Below, piece by piece: positions 50,288 to 60,751 of a stretch of 64,000 bases of DNA. The translations under genes and the position numbers were made by a program. Source of the stretch: Pseudomonas saudimassiliensis (GTDB lineage Bacteria > Pseudomonadota > Gammaproteobacteria > Pseudomonadales > Pseudomonadaceae); NCBI RefSeq assembly GCF_000939975.1, contig NZ_LK391969.1, positions 2,942,600 to 3,006,599 of the forward strand, read 5' to 3'. The first letter of the stretch is position 1; the number at the start of each line of letters is the position of its first letter. A model generated the notes under the pieces. The model was not told the DNA's origin, did no database searches, and saw only the letters and a list, made by a program, of their open reading frames with translations.

Positions 50288-52379
50288 ATGCGCGACACCC
50301 TTGAATTTTTTATCACCTGCCCGAAGGGCATCGAGGGGCTGCTGCTCGACGAGCTGCGCGGCCTGGGTGCCGAATCGGCCCGGGAAACCGTAGCCGGTGT
50401 TTTCGCCCAGGGCGACCTGGAGCTGGGCTACCGGATCTGCCTGTGGTCGCGTCTGGCCAACCGTGTGCTGTTGGTGCTGGATCGCTTCCCTGCCAGCGAT
50501 GCCCAGGGACTCTACGACGGCGTGGCGCGCATCGACTGGGCGGAGCATCTGGCGGCGGATGGCAGCCTGGCGGTGGACTTCACCGGCCAGTTGGCGGGCG
50601 TGGACAATACCCACTTCGGCGCGTTGCGGGTCAAGGACGCCATAGTCGATCGCTTGCGCACCGCCGACGGTACCCGGCCTTCGGTGGACAAGGTAAGCCC
50701 GCATTTGCGCGTCAATGTGCATTGCCGCAACGGGGAAGTGCAGCTGGCGCTGGACCTGTCTGGCAACAGCCTGCACCAGCGTGGTTATCGATTGCAGCAG
50801 GGCGCCGCACCGCTCAAGGAAAACCTCGCCGCCGCCGTGCTGATCCGGGCCAACTGGCCGGCATTGGCGGCCGAGGGCGCAGCGCTGGCCGATCCCATGT
50901 GCGGCTCGGGCACCTTCCTGGTCGAAGCGGGCTTGATGGCCGCGGACATTGCGCCGAACCTGCATCGCCAGCACTGGGGCTTCAGCCACTGGCTGCAGCA
51001 TGTGCCGGCGCTGTGGCAGCGGCTGCATGCCGAGGCGCAGCAACGGGCTACCGCCGATCAAGGTCTACCAGGGCGAGCTGGCGACCTTTGCGCCCAACCC
51101 GGACCGGGGGCAGGCCGGGCTGATCGTTTGCAACCCGCCCTATGGTGAGCGTCTGGGCGATGCGGCGAGCCTGGTCTATCTCTACCAGAAACTGGGCGAT
51201 GTGCTGCGCCATGAGTGCACCGGCTGGCAGGCGGCGATCTTTACCGGCAACCCCGAACTGGGTCGGCGCATGGGTATCCGCAGCCACAAGCAGTATTCCC
51301 TGTTCAATGGTGCCTTGCCCTGCAAGCTGCTGATGATGGACCTGCAGCCCGAACGCTATATCACCGGCGGCGCGCCCCAGGCGACCGAGAGCAGCGAACA
51401 GGGGCGCGCTCCCAGCGCCCCGGTCGAGTCCGCCGCGCGGCTCAGCGAGTCGGCACAGATGTTTGCCAACCGGCTGAAGAAGAACCTCAAGACCCTGGGC
51501 AAATGGGCACGTCAGCAGGACATCAGCTGCTATCGGCTGTATGACGCCGACATGCCCGAATTTGCCGTGGCCATCGACCTCTATGGCGACTGGGCCCACG
51601 TGCAGGAATATGCCGCGCCGTCCAGTATCAGTGAAGAGAAAGCCCAGGCCCGCTTGCAGGATGTGCTGGTGGCGCTACCCCAGGTGCTGGGGATTCCGGC
51701 CAGCCAGGTAGTGCTCAAGCAGCGCCAGCGTCAGACCGGCAAGCAGCAGTACCAGCGCATGGACCGCCGCGGCGAGTTCATGACGGTGACCGAAGGCCAG
51801 GTCAAGCTGCTGGTCAACCTGACGGACTACCTGGACACCGGGCTGTTCCTCGACCACCGGCCGATCCGCCTGCGCATCGCCGACGAGGCCCGGGGCAAAC
51901 GTTTCCTCAACCTGTTCTGCTATACCGCCAGCGCCTCGGTGCACGCGGCGGTGGGCGGCGCGCGCAAGACCACCAGCGTCGATCTGTCGAAAACCTACCT
52001 GGACTGGGCGCGGCGCAACCTGTCGCTGAATGGGCTGTCGGACCTGCACCAACTGGTGCAGGACGATGTGATGAAGTGGCTGGAGCAGGATCGTGGCGAG
52101 TACGAGCTGATCTTCATCGACCCGCCGACCTTTTCCAACTCCAAGCGCCTGGACGATGTGTTCGATGTGCAGCGCGACCATGTACGCCTGCTGGACATGG
52201 CCATGGCGCGCCTGGCGCCGGGCGGCGTGCTGTATTTCTCCAACAACTTCCGCCGCTTCCGCCTGGACCCGGCGCTGGCCGAGAAGTACCAGGTGGAGGA
52301 TATCTCAGCCCAGACCTTGGACAAAGACTTCCAGCGCAACAGCCGCATTCACCGGACTTGGAGGTTGGCGCGCCGCTGA
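50288..52379 (+). pseudogene. rlmKL: 23S rRNA methyltransferase RlmKL, frameshifted with internal deletion
   Basis: Normally one bifunctional protein of about 720 residues making m2G2445 (RlmL half) and m7G2069 (RlmK half) in 23S rRNA. Here the N-terminal part (from MRDTLEFFITCPKG at 50288, with THUMP region and motif ADPMCGSGTFLVEAG) reads in one frame to about 51046. The protein then resumes in another frame as GLPPIKVYQGELATF (51045 on), with NPPYGERLGD and the full RlmK half to 52379. By comparison with Pseudomonas RlmL, roughly 25-30 residues including the acidic SAM-binding motif region are missing at the junction. The first frame ends at a stop at 51146-51148. RlmK might still be made from an internal start. 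Confidence 0.88.
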
Positions 52380-52387
52380 GCGGCGCG

Positions 52388-52485
52388 AGTTGGAAGCTAG
52401 AAGCTAGAAGCAAAAGCACCGTCCCGCGCAGGGTGAGCCGCCTGACTGCGGGCAGCTTCCAGCTTCAGGCTTCTAGCTTCCAGCT
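52388..52485. repeat. intergenic inverted repeat with AGCTTC-type arms
   Basis: The arm AGTTGGAAGCTAGAAGC (52388-52404) is the reverse complement, with one mismatch, of GCTTCTAGCTTCCAGCT (52469-52485). Extra copies of the CTAGAAG and CAGCTTC units flank both arms. It fills the 130-base gap between the convergent rlmKL and dacB genes and looks like one of the short dispersed palindromic repeats seen in pseudomonad intergenic DNA. Confidence 0.6.
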
Positions 52486-52509
52486 GCCGATAATCGCTAA
52501 CGCTCCGCG

Positions 52510-53982
52510 TCAGCGACTGTCGGCCACATCCGTCGGACCACGCCGGTAGACGTCGCCGAGCAGGTTGTCCAAGGCCTGGCGGCTGGCGCCGGCGGCGGGG
52601 TGGTTGACGATGGCGGCGACGGCCCAGCTCTGGCCGTTGTTGTCCCGGGTGATACCGGCAATGGCCCGGACGTTACGCAGCGAGCCGGTCTTGATATGCG
52701 CCTGGCCGGCGACCGGGGTGTTGCGCATGCGCCGGCGCATGGTGCCGTCCATCGCTGCCAGGGGCAGGGAGGCGACAAATTCCGCGGCGTAGGGGCTCTG
52801 CCAGGCCTGGGCCAGCAGGTTTGCCATGTCCCGCGCGGTCATCCGCTCCAGCCGGGACAGGCCTGACCCGTTATCCAGCACCAGCCCGTTGGGTTGAATA
52901 TCCTTATCCGCCAGCCACTGGTTGATGATGCGATTGGCGGCCTTGTGGTCGTCGGCGTCCGCGGCGCTGCGCTGCTCCCGGCCTATGGTCAGAAACAGCT
53001 GCCGGGCCATGGTGTTGTTGCTGTACTTGTTGATGTCGCGCACGACACTGACCAGGTCCGGAGAGGTATTGCGGGCCAGTAGCCGGGCATTGCTCGAGGA
53101 ATGGCCGATGCGGTTGCCGCCGTGGATTCGGCCACCCATTTCGTGCCACAGGGTGCGGATCAGGCTGGCGGTATAGACAGGGGCATCAAGCACCGAGAGA
53201 TAGCGTTCGGCATGGCAGCCCTGGTGCAGGGAGCCGGTGAGGGTGATGGTCGCGCGCTTGCCATCGTCCTGGATGTTGTAGGCCACGTTGGGCCAGGGGC
53301 AGCTCTTGACCGCCGGCAGGGTGGTCAATTGATTGTTGATGGTCACCTCCGGCAGTGCCGGTTCCAGGTGGGTGCGGATGCCATCGCCATCAGCGAAGGT
53401 TTTCAGCGACAGCAGCTTGAGATTGGTCAGCAGCGGGTCGGGCTCGACCAGGAAGGGCTTGCTCGGGTCGTTGCCGTCATCCTGAAAGCTCCCCGCATCC
53501 TGCGGCACCCGCAGGTCTGCCGGCTGCAGCACCAGATCCCCACGTACCTCCCGCACCCCGGCGGCGCGCAGATCGCGCAACAACAACCAGACGCGCTCCA
53601 TGGTCAGCTTGGGATCGCCGCTGCTGCGGAAGATCAGGTCGCCCTCCAACTCGCCCCCCTTGATGGCGCCCGTGCCATAGAGATCGGTCTGCCATTGGTA
53701 GTTGGGGCCGAGCAGTTCGAGGGCGGCGTAGGTGGTGACCAGTTTCATGGTGGACGCCGGGTTGACCGGCTGGTCGGCATTGACGAACTGTGCCAGCCCC
53801 TGGCCTTCCAGGGGAATGACCGCCAGGGCCATGGCATCGCCGGGAATCTTCGCCGCGGCCAGGGCCGAACTCACCTTGGCGGGCAGTGTGCCGCGATCGC
53901 TCTGGGCGAGCAGGTCGCCGCCGGCAAACAGGCCGGCAAGGGGAATCAGGCAATACAGGGATAGTTTTTTCAGACGCAGCAT
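52510..53982 (-). CDS. dacB: D-alanyl-D-alanine carboxypeptidase/endopeptidase (PBP4)
   Basis: Periplasmic low-molecular-mass penicillin-binding protein of class C, 490 residues, which trims and opens peptidoglycan cross-links. Signal peptide LRLKKLSLYCLIPLAGLFAGGDLLA; catalytic SxxK is STMK at 77-80; SxN is in NKYSNNTMARQ; KTG is in AHIKTGSLRN. The large insertion between SxxK and SxN is typical of DacB. The start at 53982 gives the signal peptide directly; the frame extends upstream without one. In Pseudomonas, loss of dacB is linked to ampC induction. Confidence 0.95.
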   Translation of the reverse strand: MLRLKKLSLYCLIPLAGLFAGGDLLAQSDRGTLPAKVSSALAAAKIPGDAMALAVIPLEGQGLAQFVNADQPVNPASTMKLVTTYAALELLGPNYQWQTDLYGTGAIKGGELEGDLIFRSSGDPKLTMERVWLLLRDLRAAGVREVRGDLVLQPADLRVPQDAGSFQDDGNDPSKPFLVEPDPLLTNLKLLSLKTFADGDGIRTHLEPALPEVTINNQLTTLPAVKSCPWPNVAYNIQDDGKRATITLTGSLHQGCHAERYLSVLDAPVYTASLIRTLWHEMGGRIHGGNRIGHSSSNARLLARNTSPDLVSVVRDINKYSNNTMARQLFLTIGREQRSAADADDHKAANRIINQWLADKDIQPNGLVLDNGSGLSRLERMTARDMANLLAQAWQSPYAAEFVASLPLAAMDGTMRRRMRNTPVAGQAHIKTGSLRNVRAIAGITRDNNGQSWAVAAIVNHPAAGASRQALDNLLGDVYRRGPTDVADSR

Positions 53983-54103
53983 TGAGCGCGACTCCCAGGG
54001 AAAAGCGGGTGGTGGGCTGTGTGGAGAGCATCCATTCCCGGGGTTACAGCCGGTTGGTGACAGGATAGCGTAAGGAAGTGGGGGAAAACTACTGATGGTT
54101 GGC

Positions 54104-54892
54104 TCAACCCAACCGAAAAAAGCCCCGCGCCGTCGCCGTCGTGTGCTCCGCCAACTGCGCCAGCGTCTCACCCCGGCACTGCGCAACCATGGTCGCTACC
54201 TCGGGCAGCCAGCATGGCTCATTGCGCCGGTTCTTCGGTTTGGGTGACAGGGTCCGCGGCAGCAGCCAGGGGGCATCGGTTTCCAGCATCAGCCGCCCGC
54301 TCGGAATATCCCCGACCAGCGACTGCAGGTGAGTGCCCCGGCGTTCGTCGCAGATCCAGCCGGTGATGCCGATATGCAGGTCCAGATCGAGATAGCCGTA
54401 CAGAGACGCCTTGTCCGCCGTGAAGCAGTGCACGACCGCAGCCGGCAGCCGGTCGCGGAAATCACGCAGGATACCTACCAGGGTGTCGCTGGCCTCGCGC
54501 TCATGCAGAAACACCGGATAGCCCAGCTCGACGGCCAGTTCCAGTTGTTGTTCAAGGGCTTTGATCTGTTGCGGGCGGGGGGAGAAGTCGCGGTTGAAAT
54601 CCAGGCCACACTCGCCAATGGCGCGTACGCAATCGGCCCCCGCCAGCAATCGCAGGTCAGCTGCCTGGGTGGCAGTCCAGTGACGGGCTTCGTGGGGGTG
54701 TACACCGGCGGTGCAGAACAGCCGGAGCGGGTCCTCGGCGCATTGCGCCTGAATGGCAGCGCAATGATCCACCGAGGTGGCGGTCAGTATCATCTGGCTG
54801 ATACCGGCCGCCCAGGCCCGTTCCAGAACGGCTTCGCGGTCCTTGTCAAAGGCGGCGTCAAGCAGGTTGACGCCGATATCGACCCATTCCAT
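54104..54892 (-). CDS. tatD: TatD family metal-dependent hydrolase
   Basis: A 262-residue cytoplasmic metallo-hydrolase of the TatD DNase group. The first motif is DIGVNLLD, the TatD form rather than the DxHxH of YcfH-type paralogues. Other metal ligands are in [38 protein letters not shown] and [10 protein letters not shown]. It lies 14 bases after the DEAD-box gene and is probably co-transcribed with it. Confidence 0.93.
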   Translation of the reverse strand: MEWVDIGVNLLDAAFDKDREAVLERAWAAGISQMILTATSVDHCAAIQAQCAEDPLRLFCTAGVHPHEARHWTATQAADLRLLAGADCVRAIGECGLDFNRDFSPRPQQIKALEQQLELAVELGYPVFLHEREASDTLVGILRDFRDRLPAAVVHCFTADKASLYGYLDLDLHIGITGWICDERRGTHLQSLVGDIPSGRLMLETDAPWLLPRTLSPKPKNRRNEPCWLPEVATMVAQCRGETLAQLAEHTTATARGFFRLG

Positions 54893-54906
54893 GAAGTCGC
54901 GCCTAC

Positions 54907-56613
54907 TCAGCCTTGCCGGGGTGGCTTGGCTGCGCGGGGCTTGCTGGCGAAGTCCTTGCGCGGCGGACGCGGGCTGCGCGGACGCTCGCTTTCACCGGGC
55001 GGCAGCGGCCATTCGCGGATCTGCAGCGCGACGCCATTGACTTCGATGCCGGCCAGCTTGCTGAGTACCGAGGAATCCAGCTGCGGCAGGAAGACACCGG
55101 TATGCTCGGTGAACATCTTGATATGGCCGATCTGCTGGCGGCGCAGGCCGCCGTGCTTGACCAGTGCATCCACCAGCGGCTTGGGCATCAGGTTGTTGGA
55201 GCGACCGCCCTGCACCTTGTAGCGCACCAGGCCGCTGTCGCGGTCATCGGTGGTCTCGCGGCGCGGCGGGGCGACCGGCAGGTCAGCGACTGGCTCGACC
55301 AGCGTCTTGGCACCGGGCAGGATAGCCAGCAGCGCAGCGGCCAGCTCCAGCGGTTCCATGCTGGTCAACTGCAGCAGGTCGTCAACCAGTTGCTGATGCA
55401 GCGAGCCGGTGGACTCGGCGGCAGTCTGCAGGCGAGTACCCAGCTTGCTCAGGCGACCACTGCGTACCGCATCGGCGGTCGGCAGGGCCTGTTGCTCGAT
55501 CTTCTGGCCAGTGGCCTTTTCGAGCATGCCGAGCATACGCCGTTCGCGTGGGGTGACAAACAGGATGGCGGTGCCGGAGCGACCAGCGCGGCCGGTACGG
55601 CCGATCCGGTGAACATAGGACTCGCTGTCGTGGGGCAGATCGTAGTTGAGTACGTGGGAGATACGCTCCACGTCCAGACCACGGGCGGCCACGTCGGTCG
55701 CGACAACGATGTCCAGCAGGCCACGCTTGAGGCGGTCTACCACCTGCTCACGCAGTTGCTGGCTGAGGTCGCCGTTCAATGCTGCGGCAGCAAAGCCACG
55801 GGCTTCCAGGCGCTCGGACAGCTCCAAACTGGCGGTCTTGGTGCGGACGAAGACGATCATCGCCTCCACCGGCTCGACTTCCAGCAGGCGCGTCATGGCG
55901 TCCAGCTTGTGGTGGTTGGCCACTTCCCAGACTTTCTGGGTAATGGTGTCCAGGCTGCTGCTCTTGCCGCTGTGCAGGCGGATTTCCTTCGGGTCACGCA
56001 TGTGCTTGCGGGCGACAGTGCGCACGCCGGCGGGCATGGTGGCGGAGAACAGGGCCTTCTGGGTGTTTTCCGGTACTTTCTCGAATACGGCATCGAGGTC
56101 GTCGGCAAAGCCCATCTTGAGCATTTCATCGGCTTCGTCGAGCACCAGGAAACGCATGTTCTCGAACTTGATGCTGCCGCGACGCATATGGTCGGTCAGG
56201 CGGCCGGGTGTGGCGACGACGACATGGGCGCCTCGCTCCAGCGCCTTGAACTGCGGAGCGAAGGGGGAGCCGCCGTACAGGGCCAACACGGAAAAGCCGC
56301 GCATGTTCTGTGCGTAGCGCTGCAGGGCTTCCGCCACTTGCAGGGCCAGTTCGCGGGTAGGGGTAAGTATCAGCGCCTGGGTGGCGCGGATGCTGACGTC
56401 GATGCCTGCCAGTACGGGCAGCGCAAACGCAGCGGTTTTGCCGGTGCCGGTCTGGGCGAGGCCCAGCAGGTCATCGCCGGCAAGGAGAGTCGGAATAGCC
56501 TCGGCCTGGATAGGGGAGGGTGTTTCATAGCCGAGGCTGTTCAGAGCCTCAAGCAGCGGTGCAGGCAAGCCGAGATCGGCAAACTGCGGTGCCGCCGGAG
56601 CGGTATCGGACAT
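54907..56613 (-). CDS. deaD: DEAD-box RNA helicase, DeaD/CsdA type
   Basis: RNA helicase used in ribosome assembly and cold adaptation, 568 residues. Helicase motifs in order: Q motif ([14 protein letters not shown]), I AQTGTGKT, Ia [50 protein letters not shown]. The C-terminus has a DbpA-like RNA-binding domain ([22 protein letters not shown]) and a basic Pro/Arg tail. The start at 56613 is chosen because SDTAPA leads into the Q motif; the ribosome site is weak and the 129-base leader upstream is AT-rich, as is common for cold-shock genes. Confidence 0.93.
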   Translation of the reverse strand: MSDTAPAAPQFADLGLPAPLLEALNSLGYETPSPIQAEAIPTLLAGDDLLGLAQTGTGKTAAFALPVLAGIDVSIRATQALILTPTRELALQVAEALQRYAQNMRGFSVLALYGGSPFAPQFKALERGAHVVVATPGRLTDHMRRGSIKFENMRFLVLDEADEMLKMGFADDLDAVFEKVPENTQKALFSATMPAGVRTVARKHMRDPKEIRLHSGKSSSLDTITQKVWEVANHHKLDAMTRLLEVEPVEAMIVFVRTKTASLELSERLEARGFAAAALNGDLSQQLREQVVDRLKRGLLDIVVATDVAARGLDVERISHVLNYDLPHDSESYVHRIGRTGRAGRSGTAILFVTPRERRMLGMLEKATGQKIEQQALPTADAVRSGRLSKLGTRLQTAAESTGSLHQQLVDDLLQLTSMEPLELAAALLAILPGAKTLVEPVADLPVAPPRRETTDDRDSGLVRYKVQGGRSNNLMPKPLVDALVKHGGLRRQQIGHIKMFTEHTGVFLPQLDSSVLSKLAGIEVNGVALQIREWPLPPGESERPRSPRPPRKDFASKPRAAKPPRQG

Positions 56614-56742
56614 ACTTGGAGTAAACCTTGGGGGATTGAAGATCGCGTAGTATACCTGTATTGCCACGTAATTACTGCATCGATTTTTTATCTGTCCCTC
56701 TATCTGGCACACTCAAGGCCAACTTCGCTCAGGAGCATCGCT

Positions 56743-57702
56743 ATGGGACGCTTGGTAAATGGCATCTGGCATGACGAATGGTACGACACGGGCGCCACTG
56801 GCGGCGCCTTCGTGCGCGAGGACGCGGGGTTTCGCCAGCAGATCGAGGAGGGCGGGCGCTTCCCGCCTGAGAGCGGTCGCTATCACCTGTATGTATCCCT
56901 GGCCTGCCCCTGGGCGCACCGCACGCTGATCCTGCGCAAGCTCAAGGGCCTGGAAACCCATATCGGGGTCACCGCCGTGCATCCGCACATGCCCGACCGG
57001 GGCTGGGTCTATGACCCGGCAGAGCCACTGTATGGCTTTGAGTGTCATCATCAGCTGTACACCCTGGCCAAGCCGGACTACACCGGCCGGGTGACGGTAC
57101 CGGTGCTGTGGGACACGCAGGAGCAGACCATAGTCAACAACGAGTCGGCAGATATCGTGCGCATCTTCAACAGCGCCTTCAACGGGCTGACCGGCAATAC
57201 CGAGGATTATTATCCCCAGGTGCTGCGGCCGGAGATCGACCGCTTGAATGCGCGCATCTACGACGAGGTGAACAACGGCGTCTACAAGACCGGGTTCGCC
57301 ACCGCCCAGGAGGTGTACGAAAAGGAATGCACCACCCTCTTCGCCGCCCTGGACTGGCTCGATGGCCTGCTGGCCGAGCGGCGTTACCTGGCCGGGGAGC
57401 GGGTTACCGAGGCGGACTGGCGGCTGTTCACCACCCTGGTGCGGTTCGATCCGGTCTATCACGGGCATTTCAAGTGCAATATCCGGCGTATCCAGGACTA
57501 CCCGCAGCTCTCCGGATACCTGCGGGAGCTATACCAGTGGCCGGGCATTGCCGAGACGGTGAACTTCGAGCACATCAAACAGCACTACTATTACAGCCAC
57601 GACACCATCAACCCCACGCGCATCGTACCGCTGGGCGAAGGTCAGGATCTGACCGCCGCCCATGGCCGCGGTGAGCCGCTGGCGTCGTGGTTGGGACTTT
57701 GA
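56743..57702 (+). CDS. glutathionyl-hydroquinone reductase (YqjG/PcpF type)
   Basis: A 319-residue Xi-class glutathione transferase that reduces glutathionyl-hydroquinones. The catalytic cysteine is in SLACPWAHRTLI near residue 63, and family blocks such as VPVLWDTQEQTIVNNESADIVR and the C-terminal helical domain (EADWRLFTTLVRFDPVYHGHF) are present. The ATG at 56743 has AGGAG 7 bases upstream; a long in-frame extension further upstream runs antisense to deaD and is spurious. greB follows by 15 bases. Confidence 0.93.
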   Translation: MGRLVNGIWHDEWYDTGATGGAFVREDAGFRQQIEEGGRFPPESGRYHLYVSLACPWAHRTLILRKLKGLETHIGVTAVHPHMPDRGWVYDPAEPLYGFECHHQLYTLAKPDYTGRVTVPVLWDTQEQTIVNNESADIVRIFNSAFNGLTGNTEDYYPQVLRPEIDRLNARIYDEVNNGVYKTGFATAQEVYEKECTTLFAALDWLDGLLAERRYLAGERVTEADWRLFTTLVRFDPVYHGHFKCNIRRIQDYPQLSGYLRELYQWPGIAETVNFEHIKQHYYYSHDTINPTRIVPLGEGQDLTAAHGRGEPLASWLGL

Positions 57703-57717
57703 CATCAGGAGCAAGGA

Positions 57718-58194
57718 TTGAAGACGCCGTTGATTACCCGGCAGGGCTACGAGAACCTGCGTCGGGAGCTGGATGAGCTCTGGCGGGTCGAGCGCCCGGA
57801 TATCACCAAAAAGGTCACCTGGGCGGCGAGCCTGGGCGACCGCAGTGAGAATGCCGACTACCAGTACAACAAGAAGCGCCTGCGCGAGATTGACCGTCGG
57901 GTGCGCTATCTGCGCAAGTGCCTGGAGTACCTCAAGGTGGTGGACTACCGGCCCGAGCAGGAGGGCAAGGTGTTCTTCGGCGCCTGGGTGGATATCGAAA
58001 GCGAGGAGGGTAAGCAGCTGCGACTGCGCATTGTCGGCTACGACGAGATCTTCGGTCGCCGGGATTACATCTCCATCGACTCGCCGATGGCCCGGGCGCT
58101 GCTGAAGAAGGAAGTGGATGACGAGGCCGAGGTGACCACCGAGGCGGGGACCACGGTGTGGTACATCAACGCCATCGAATATGAGAAGGGCTGA
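57718..58194 (+). CDS. greB: transcription elongation factor GreB
   Basis: A 158-residue factor that enters the RNA polymerase secondary channel and stimulates transcript cleavage in backtracked complexes. The N-terminal coiled coil has the acidic tip LGDRSENADYQYNKKRLREID, with Asp/Glu at the tip as required; the C-terminal globular part includes RLRIVGYDEIFGRRDYISIDSPMARALL. The start is TTG at 57718, with AGGAG 6 bases upstream; no ATG or GTG fits the family N-terminus. The rare start may keep expression low. Confidence 0.94.
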   Translation: MKTPLITRQGYENLRRELDELWRVERPDITKKVTWAASLGDRSENADYQYNKKRLREIDRRVRYLRKCLEYLKVVDYRPEQEGKVFFGAWVDIESEEGKQLRLRIVGYDEIFGRRDYISIDSPMARALLKKEVDDEAEVTTEAGTTVWYINAIEYEKG

Positions 58195-58252
58195 GACGAA
58201 CTGAGAACCACCGCGCCGGGCCAGGGAGCGGTGGCTTTCTCTGAGCCAGCGT

Positions 58253-60751
58253 TCAGCCACCCCGGTTGAGCAGTTTCATCGGACTCTGGTTGACCACCGC
58301 GCGGGTGCCGAGGGCACCGGTGACGCCGATCAGCAGCGCCCCCGCCAGCGGCACCAGTACCCACAGCAGCAGGTGCGGCTGCCAGTCCAGATTCAGGGCA
58401 AAGCGATAGAGCAGCCAGGTGATGAGTTCGGCGGCAACGATGGCCAACAGGCCGGCCAGGGCGCCGAGCAGGCTGAATTCCAACCGGTTGGCCTGGCGCA
58501 GCAGTTGTCGTCGAGCCCCAAGAGTGCGTAGCAGGGCGCCCTCGTAGAGCCGGGTGTCCAGCGTGGATTGCAATGACGCGAACAGCACCGTGAAGCCGGC
58601 CAGCAGAACAAATACCAGTACGTACTCCACCGCCAGGGTGACCTGATCGAGGATCTCCCGCAGTTGCTGGAGAATGGCTTCAACCTCCAGCAGCGTCATG
58701 GCGGGGAAGGCCCGGGTCAGCTCGCGCAGGCCGTCGCGCTGCTCAGGGGGCAGATGGAAGCTGGTCAGCAGCGTAGTAGGCGCGCCGTCCAGGGCGCCAG
58801 GCGAGAACACCATATAGAAGTTGGGCGTGAAGTTGTCCCAGTTAACCTCGCGGATGCTGGTGACCTCGGCGTCCAGGCTGCGACCGCCGACCAGGAAGCC
58901 GAGCCGGTCGCCCAGGGCCACGCCTAGGCTATCAGCCAGTTCTGCCTCGATGGACACCTGGTGCTGCTCGCCGCTTGGCGGTTGACTCCACCAGAGGCCT
59001 TCGCGCAGCACATTGTCCGCCGCCAGGTCTGCCGCCCAGGTCAGGCTCAGGTCCCGGTTGATTGCCCGCTCGCCGGGGCTGTCCTTGGTCACGTGTTCGC
59101 GCACGGGCTCGCCATTGATGGTTGCCAGGCGTCCCGGGGTGACCGGGTACAGGGGGGCGCTGCGCGCGCCGATGTCCGCCAGGGCCTGGCGAAACGCCGG
59201 TTCTTCCTCCGGCAGGATATTCAGCGCGAAGTGGTTGGGTGCATCGTCCGGCAACTGGGCCTGCCAGCTATCCAGCAACTCGGTGCGCAGGATGAAGATC
59301 ACCACCATGGACATCAGGATCAGGCCGAAGGCGAGAATCTGCCCGGCGGCGGCGCTGGGTTGTTTCAGCAGCTGACCGCTGCCCAGGCGCCAGGCCAGCC
59401 CGGCATTACGCAGTCGATTGGCGCTGGCGCGCAGCAGCAACCAGGCCAGGCTGCCGAGCAGCAATGCGGCCAGGGCGCCGCCAAAGATCACCGCCAGGGT
59501 CATGGGCAGGTTGCCGGTAAACTGCCACATCAGCAAGCTCAGGCCGGACAAGGCCAGGCCGTAGATCAGCCAGGCGCTGCCCGGCAGCGGCGTGAGCTCG
59601 CGGCGCAGTACCCTTAGCGGTGACACCCGCCCCAGGCGCAGCAATGGCGGCAGCGCAAAGCCGAACAGGCCGATCAGGCCGGTGGCCGCACCGACCAGCA
59701 GGGGCTTGGGGCCGGCCGGGGGCAGGTCGGGCGGCAGCAGCTCGCGCAGCAGGTATACCAGCCCCCATTGCATGAACCAGCCGAGCAGCAGACCGATCAG
59801 GGTGGCAACCAGACCCAGGCCCAACAGCTGGATCAGGAACAGCCGCAGGGTGCGCTGGCGACTGGCGCCCAGGCAACGCAGCAGGGCGCTGGTGTCGTAG
59901 TGGCGGGTGGCAAAGCGGCTGGCGGACAGCGCCACGGCGCCCCCCGCCAATACCACGGCGGCGATACTGGCGAGCCCGAGGAACTGGTTGGCCCGCTCCA
60001 GGGCGCTGCCGATCTGGCGGTTGTCATCGGCGACCGAGGTCAGCCGCTGGTGCGCCTCCAGGCGCGGCTCCAACCATTGCCGGTAGGTCTGCAGGTCGGC
60101 TTCGCTGCCACTGAGCAGCAGGCGATAGCGTACCCGGCTACCGGGTTGCACGACCTGGGTAGCCTCCAGGTCAGCCAGGTTCATCAGCACCCGGGGCGTG
60201 AGGCTGTAGAAGTCGCCGGCGCGATCTGGCTCGTGGGTGAGCAGGGCGGCAATGCGCAGCTCGGCGTAACCGATTTCGAGGGGGTCGCCGATGTTGAGGC
60301 CGAGCACATTGAGCAAGCGTGGCTCGATCCAGATCGTACCGCGCTCGGGAATGCCCTCGGCGAGCTGGTCGGCGCCGAAGGGCTGCTGGCTGGTGCGTAC
60401 CTCGCCGCGCAGGGGGTAACCGGGCGCGACCGCCTTGATGCTGCTCAGCTGCATCTCGGAAGCACTTGAAGTTACGCTTGAAAAGTCAACCAGATCAGTG
60501 TGTTGCAGGTTGTTCCTGATGGCTTCCTGAAGAAACTCTTGCGGTAACGGCTCCCGGGAGGAGATGCGCATGTCGGCGCCGAGGAACTCCGCTGCGCGGG
60601 TAGCCATGCCCCGTTGCAGGCGATCGGTAAAGAAGCTGATTGCGGTGCTGACCAGCACCGCAATGACCAGCGCCAACAGCATGATGCGCAGCTCGCCGGC
60701 GCGCCATTCGCGCAGCAGCAGGCGCGAGGCTAAGGGCAGGTCGCGGCTCAT
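58253..60751 (-). CDS. ybbP: ABC transporter permease, FtsX-like (YbbP type)
   Basis: An 832-residue inner-membrane permease of the MacB/FtsX superfamily. One N-terminal helix (IMLLALVIAVLVSTAISFF), a large periplasmic domain, then helices in two FtsX-type blocks (ALSASRFATRHYDTSALLRCLG; ALLRTLGARRQLLRQANRLEF). It partners YbbA, overlapping that gene by 4 bases (ATGA). Such pairs are mechanotransmitters or lipoprotein/lipid handlers; the substrate is not known. Confidence 0.9.
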   Translation of the reverse strand: MSRDLPLASRLLLREWRAGELRIMLLALVIAVLVSTAISFFTDRLQRGMATRAAEFLGADMRISSREPLPQEFLQEAIRNNLQHTDLVDFSSVTSSASEMQLSSIKAVAPGYPLRGEVRTSQQPFGADQLAEGIPERGTIWIEPRLLNVLGLNIGDPLEIGYAELRIAALLTHEPDRAGDFYSLTPRVLMNLADLEATQVVQPGSRVRYRLLLSGSEADLQTYRQWLEPRLEAHQRLTSVADDNRQIGSALERANQFLGLASIAAVVLAGGAVALSASRFATRHYDTSALLRCLGASRQRTLRLFLIQLLGLGLVATLIGLLLGWFMQWGLVYLLRELLPPDLPPAGPKPLLVGAATGLIGLFGFALPPLLRLGRVSPLRVLRRELTPLPGSAWLIYGLALSGLSLLMWQFTGNLPMTLAVIFGGALAALLLGSLAWLLLRASANRLRNAGLAWRLGSGQLLKQPSAAAGQILAFGLILMSMVVIFILRTELLDSWQAQLPDDAPNHFALNILPEEEPAFRQALADIGARSAPLYPVTPGRLATINGEPVREHVTKDSPGERAINRDLSLTWAADLAADNVLREGLWWSQPPSGEQHQVSIEAELADSLGVALGDRLGFLVGGRSLDAEVTSIREVNWDNFTPNFYMVFSPGALDGAPTTLLTSFHLPPEQRDGLRELTRAFPAMTLLEVEAILQQLREILDQVTLAVEYVLVFVLLAGFTVLFASLQSTLDTRLYEGALLRTLGARRQLLRQANRLEFSLLGALAGLLAIVAAELITWLLYRFALNLDWQPHLLLWVLVPLAGALLIGVTGALGTRAVVNQSPMKLLNRGG

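Noticed and set aside
54913-56742. Long upstream extension of the glutathionyl-hydroquinone reductase frame.
   Set aside because: This part runs antisense to the full set of helicase motifs of deaD; the true start at 56743 has a good ribosome site.
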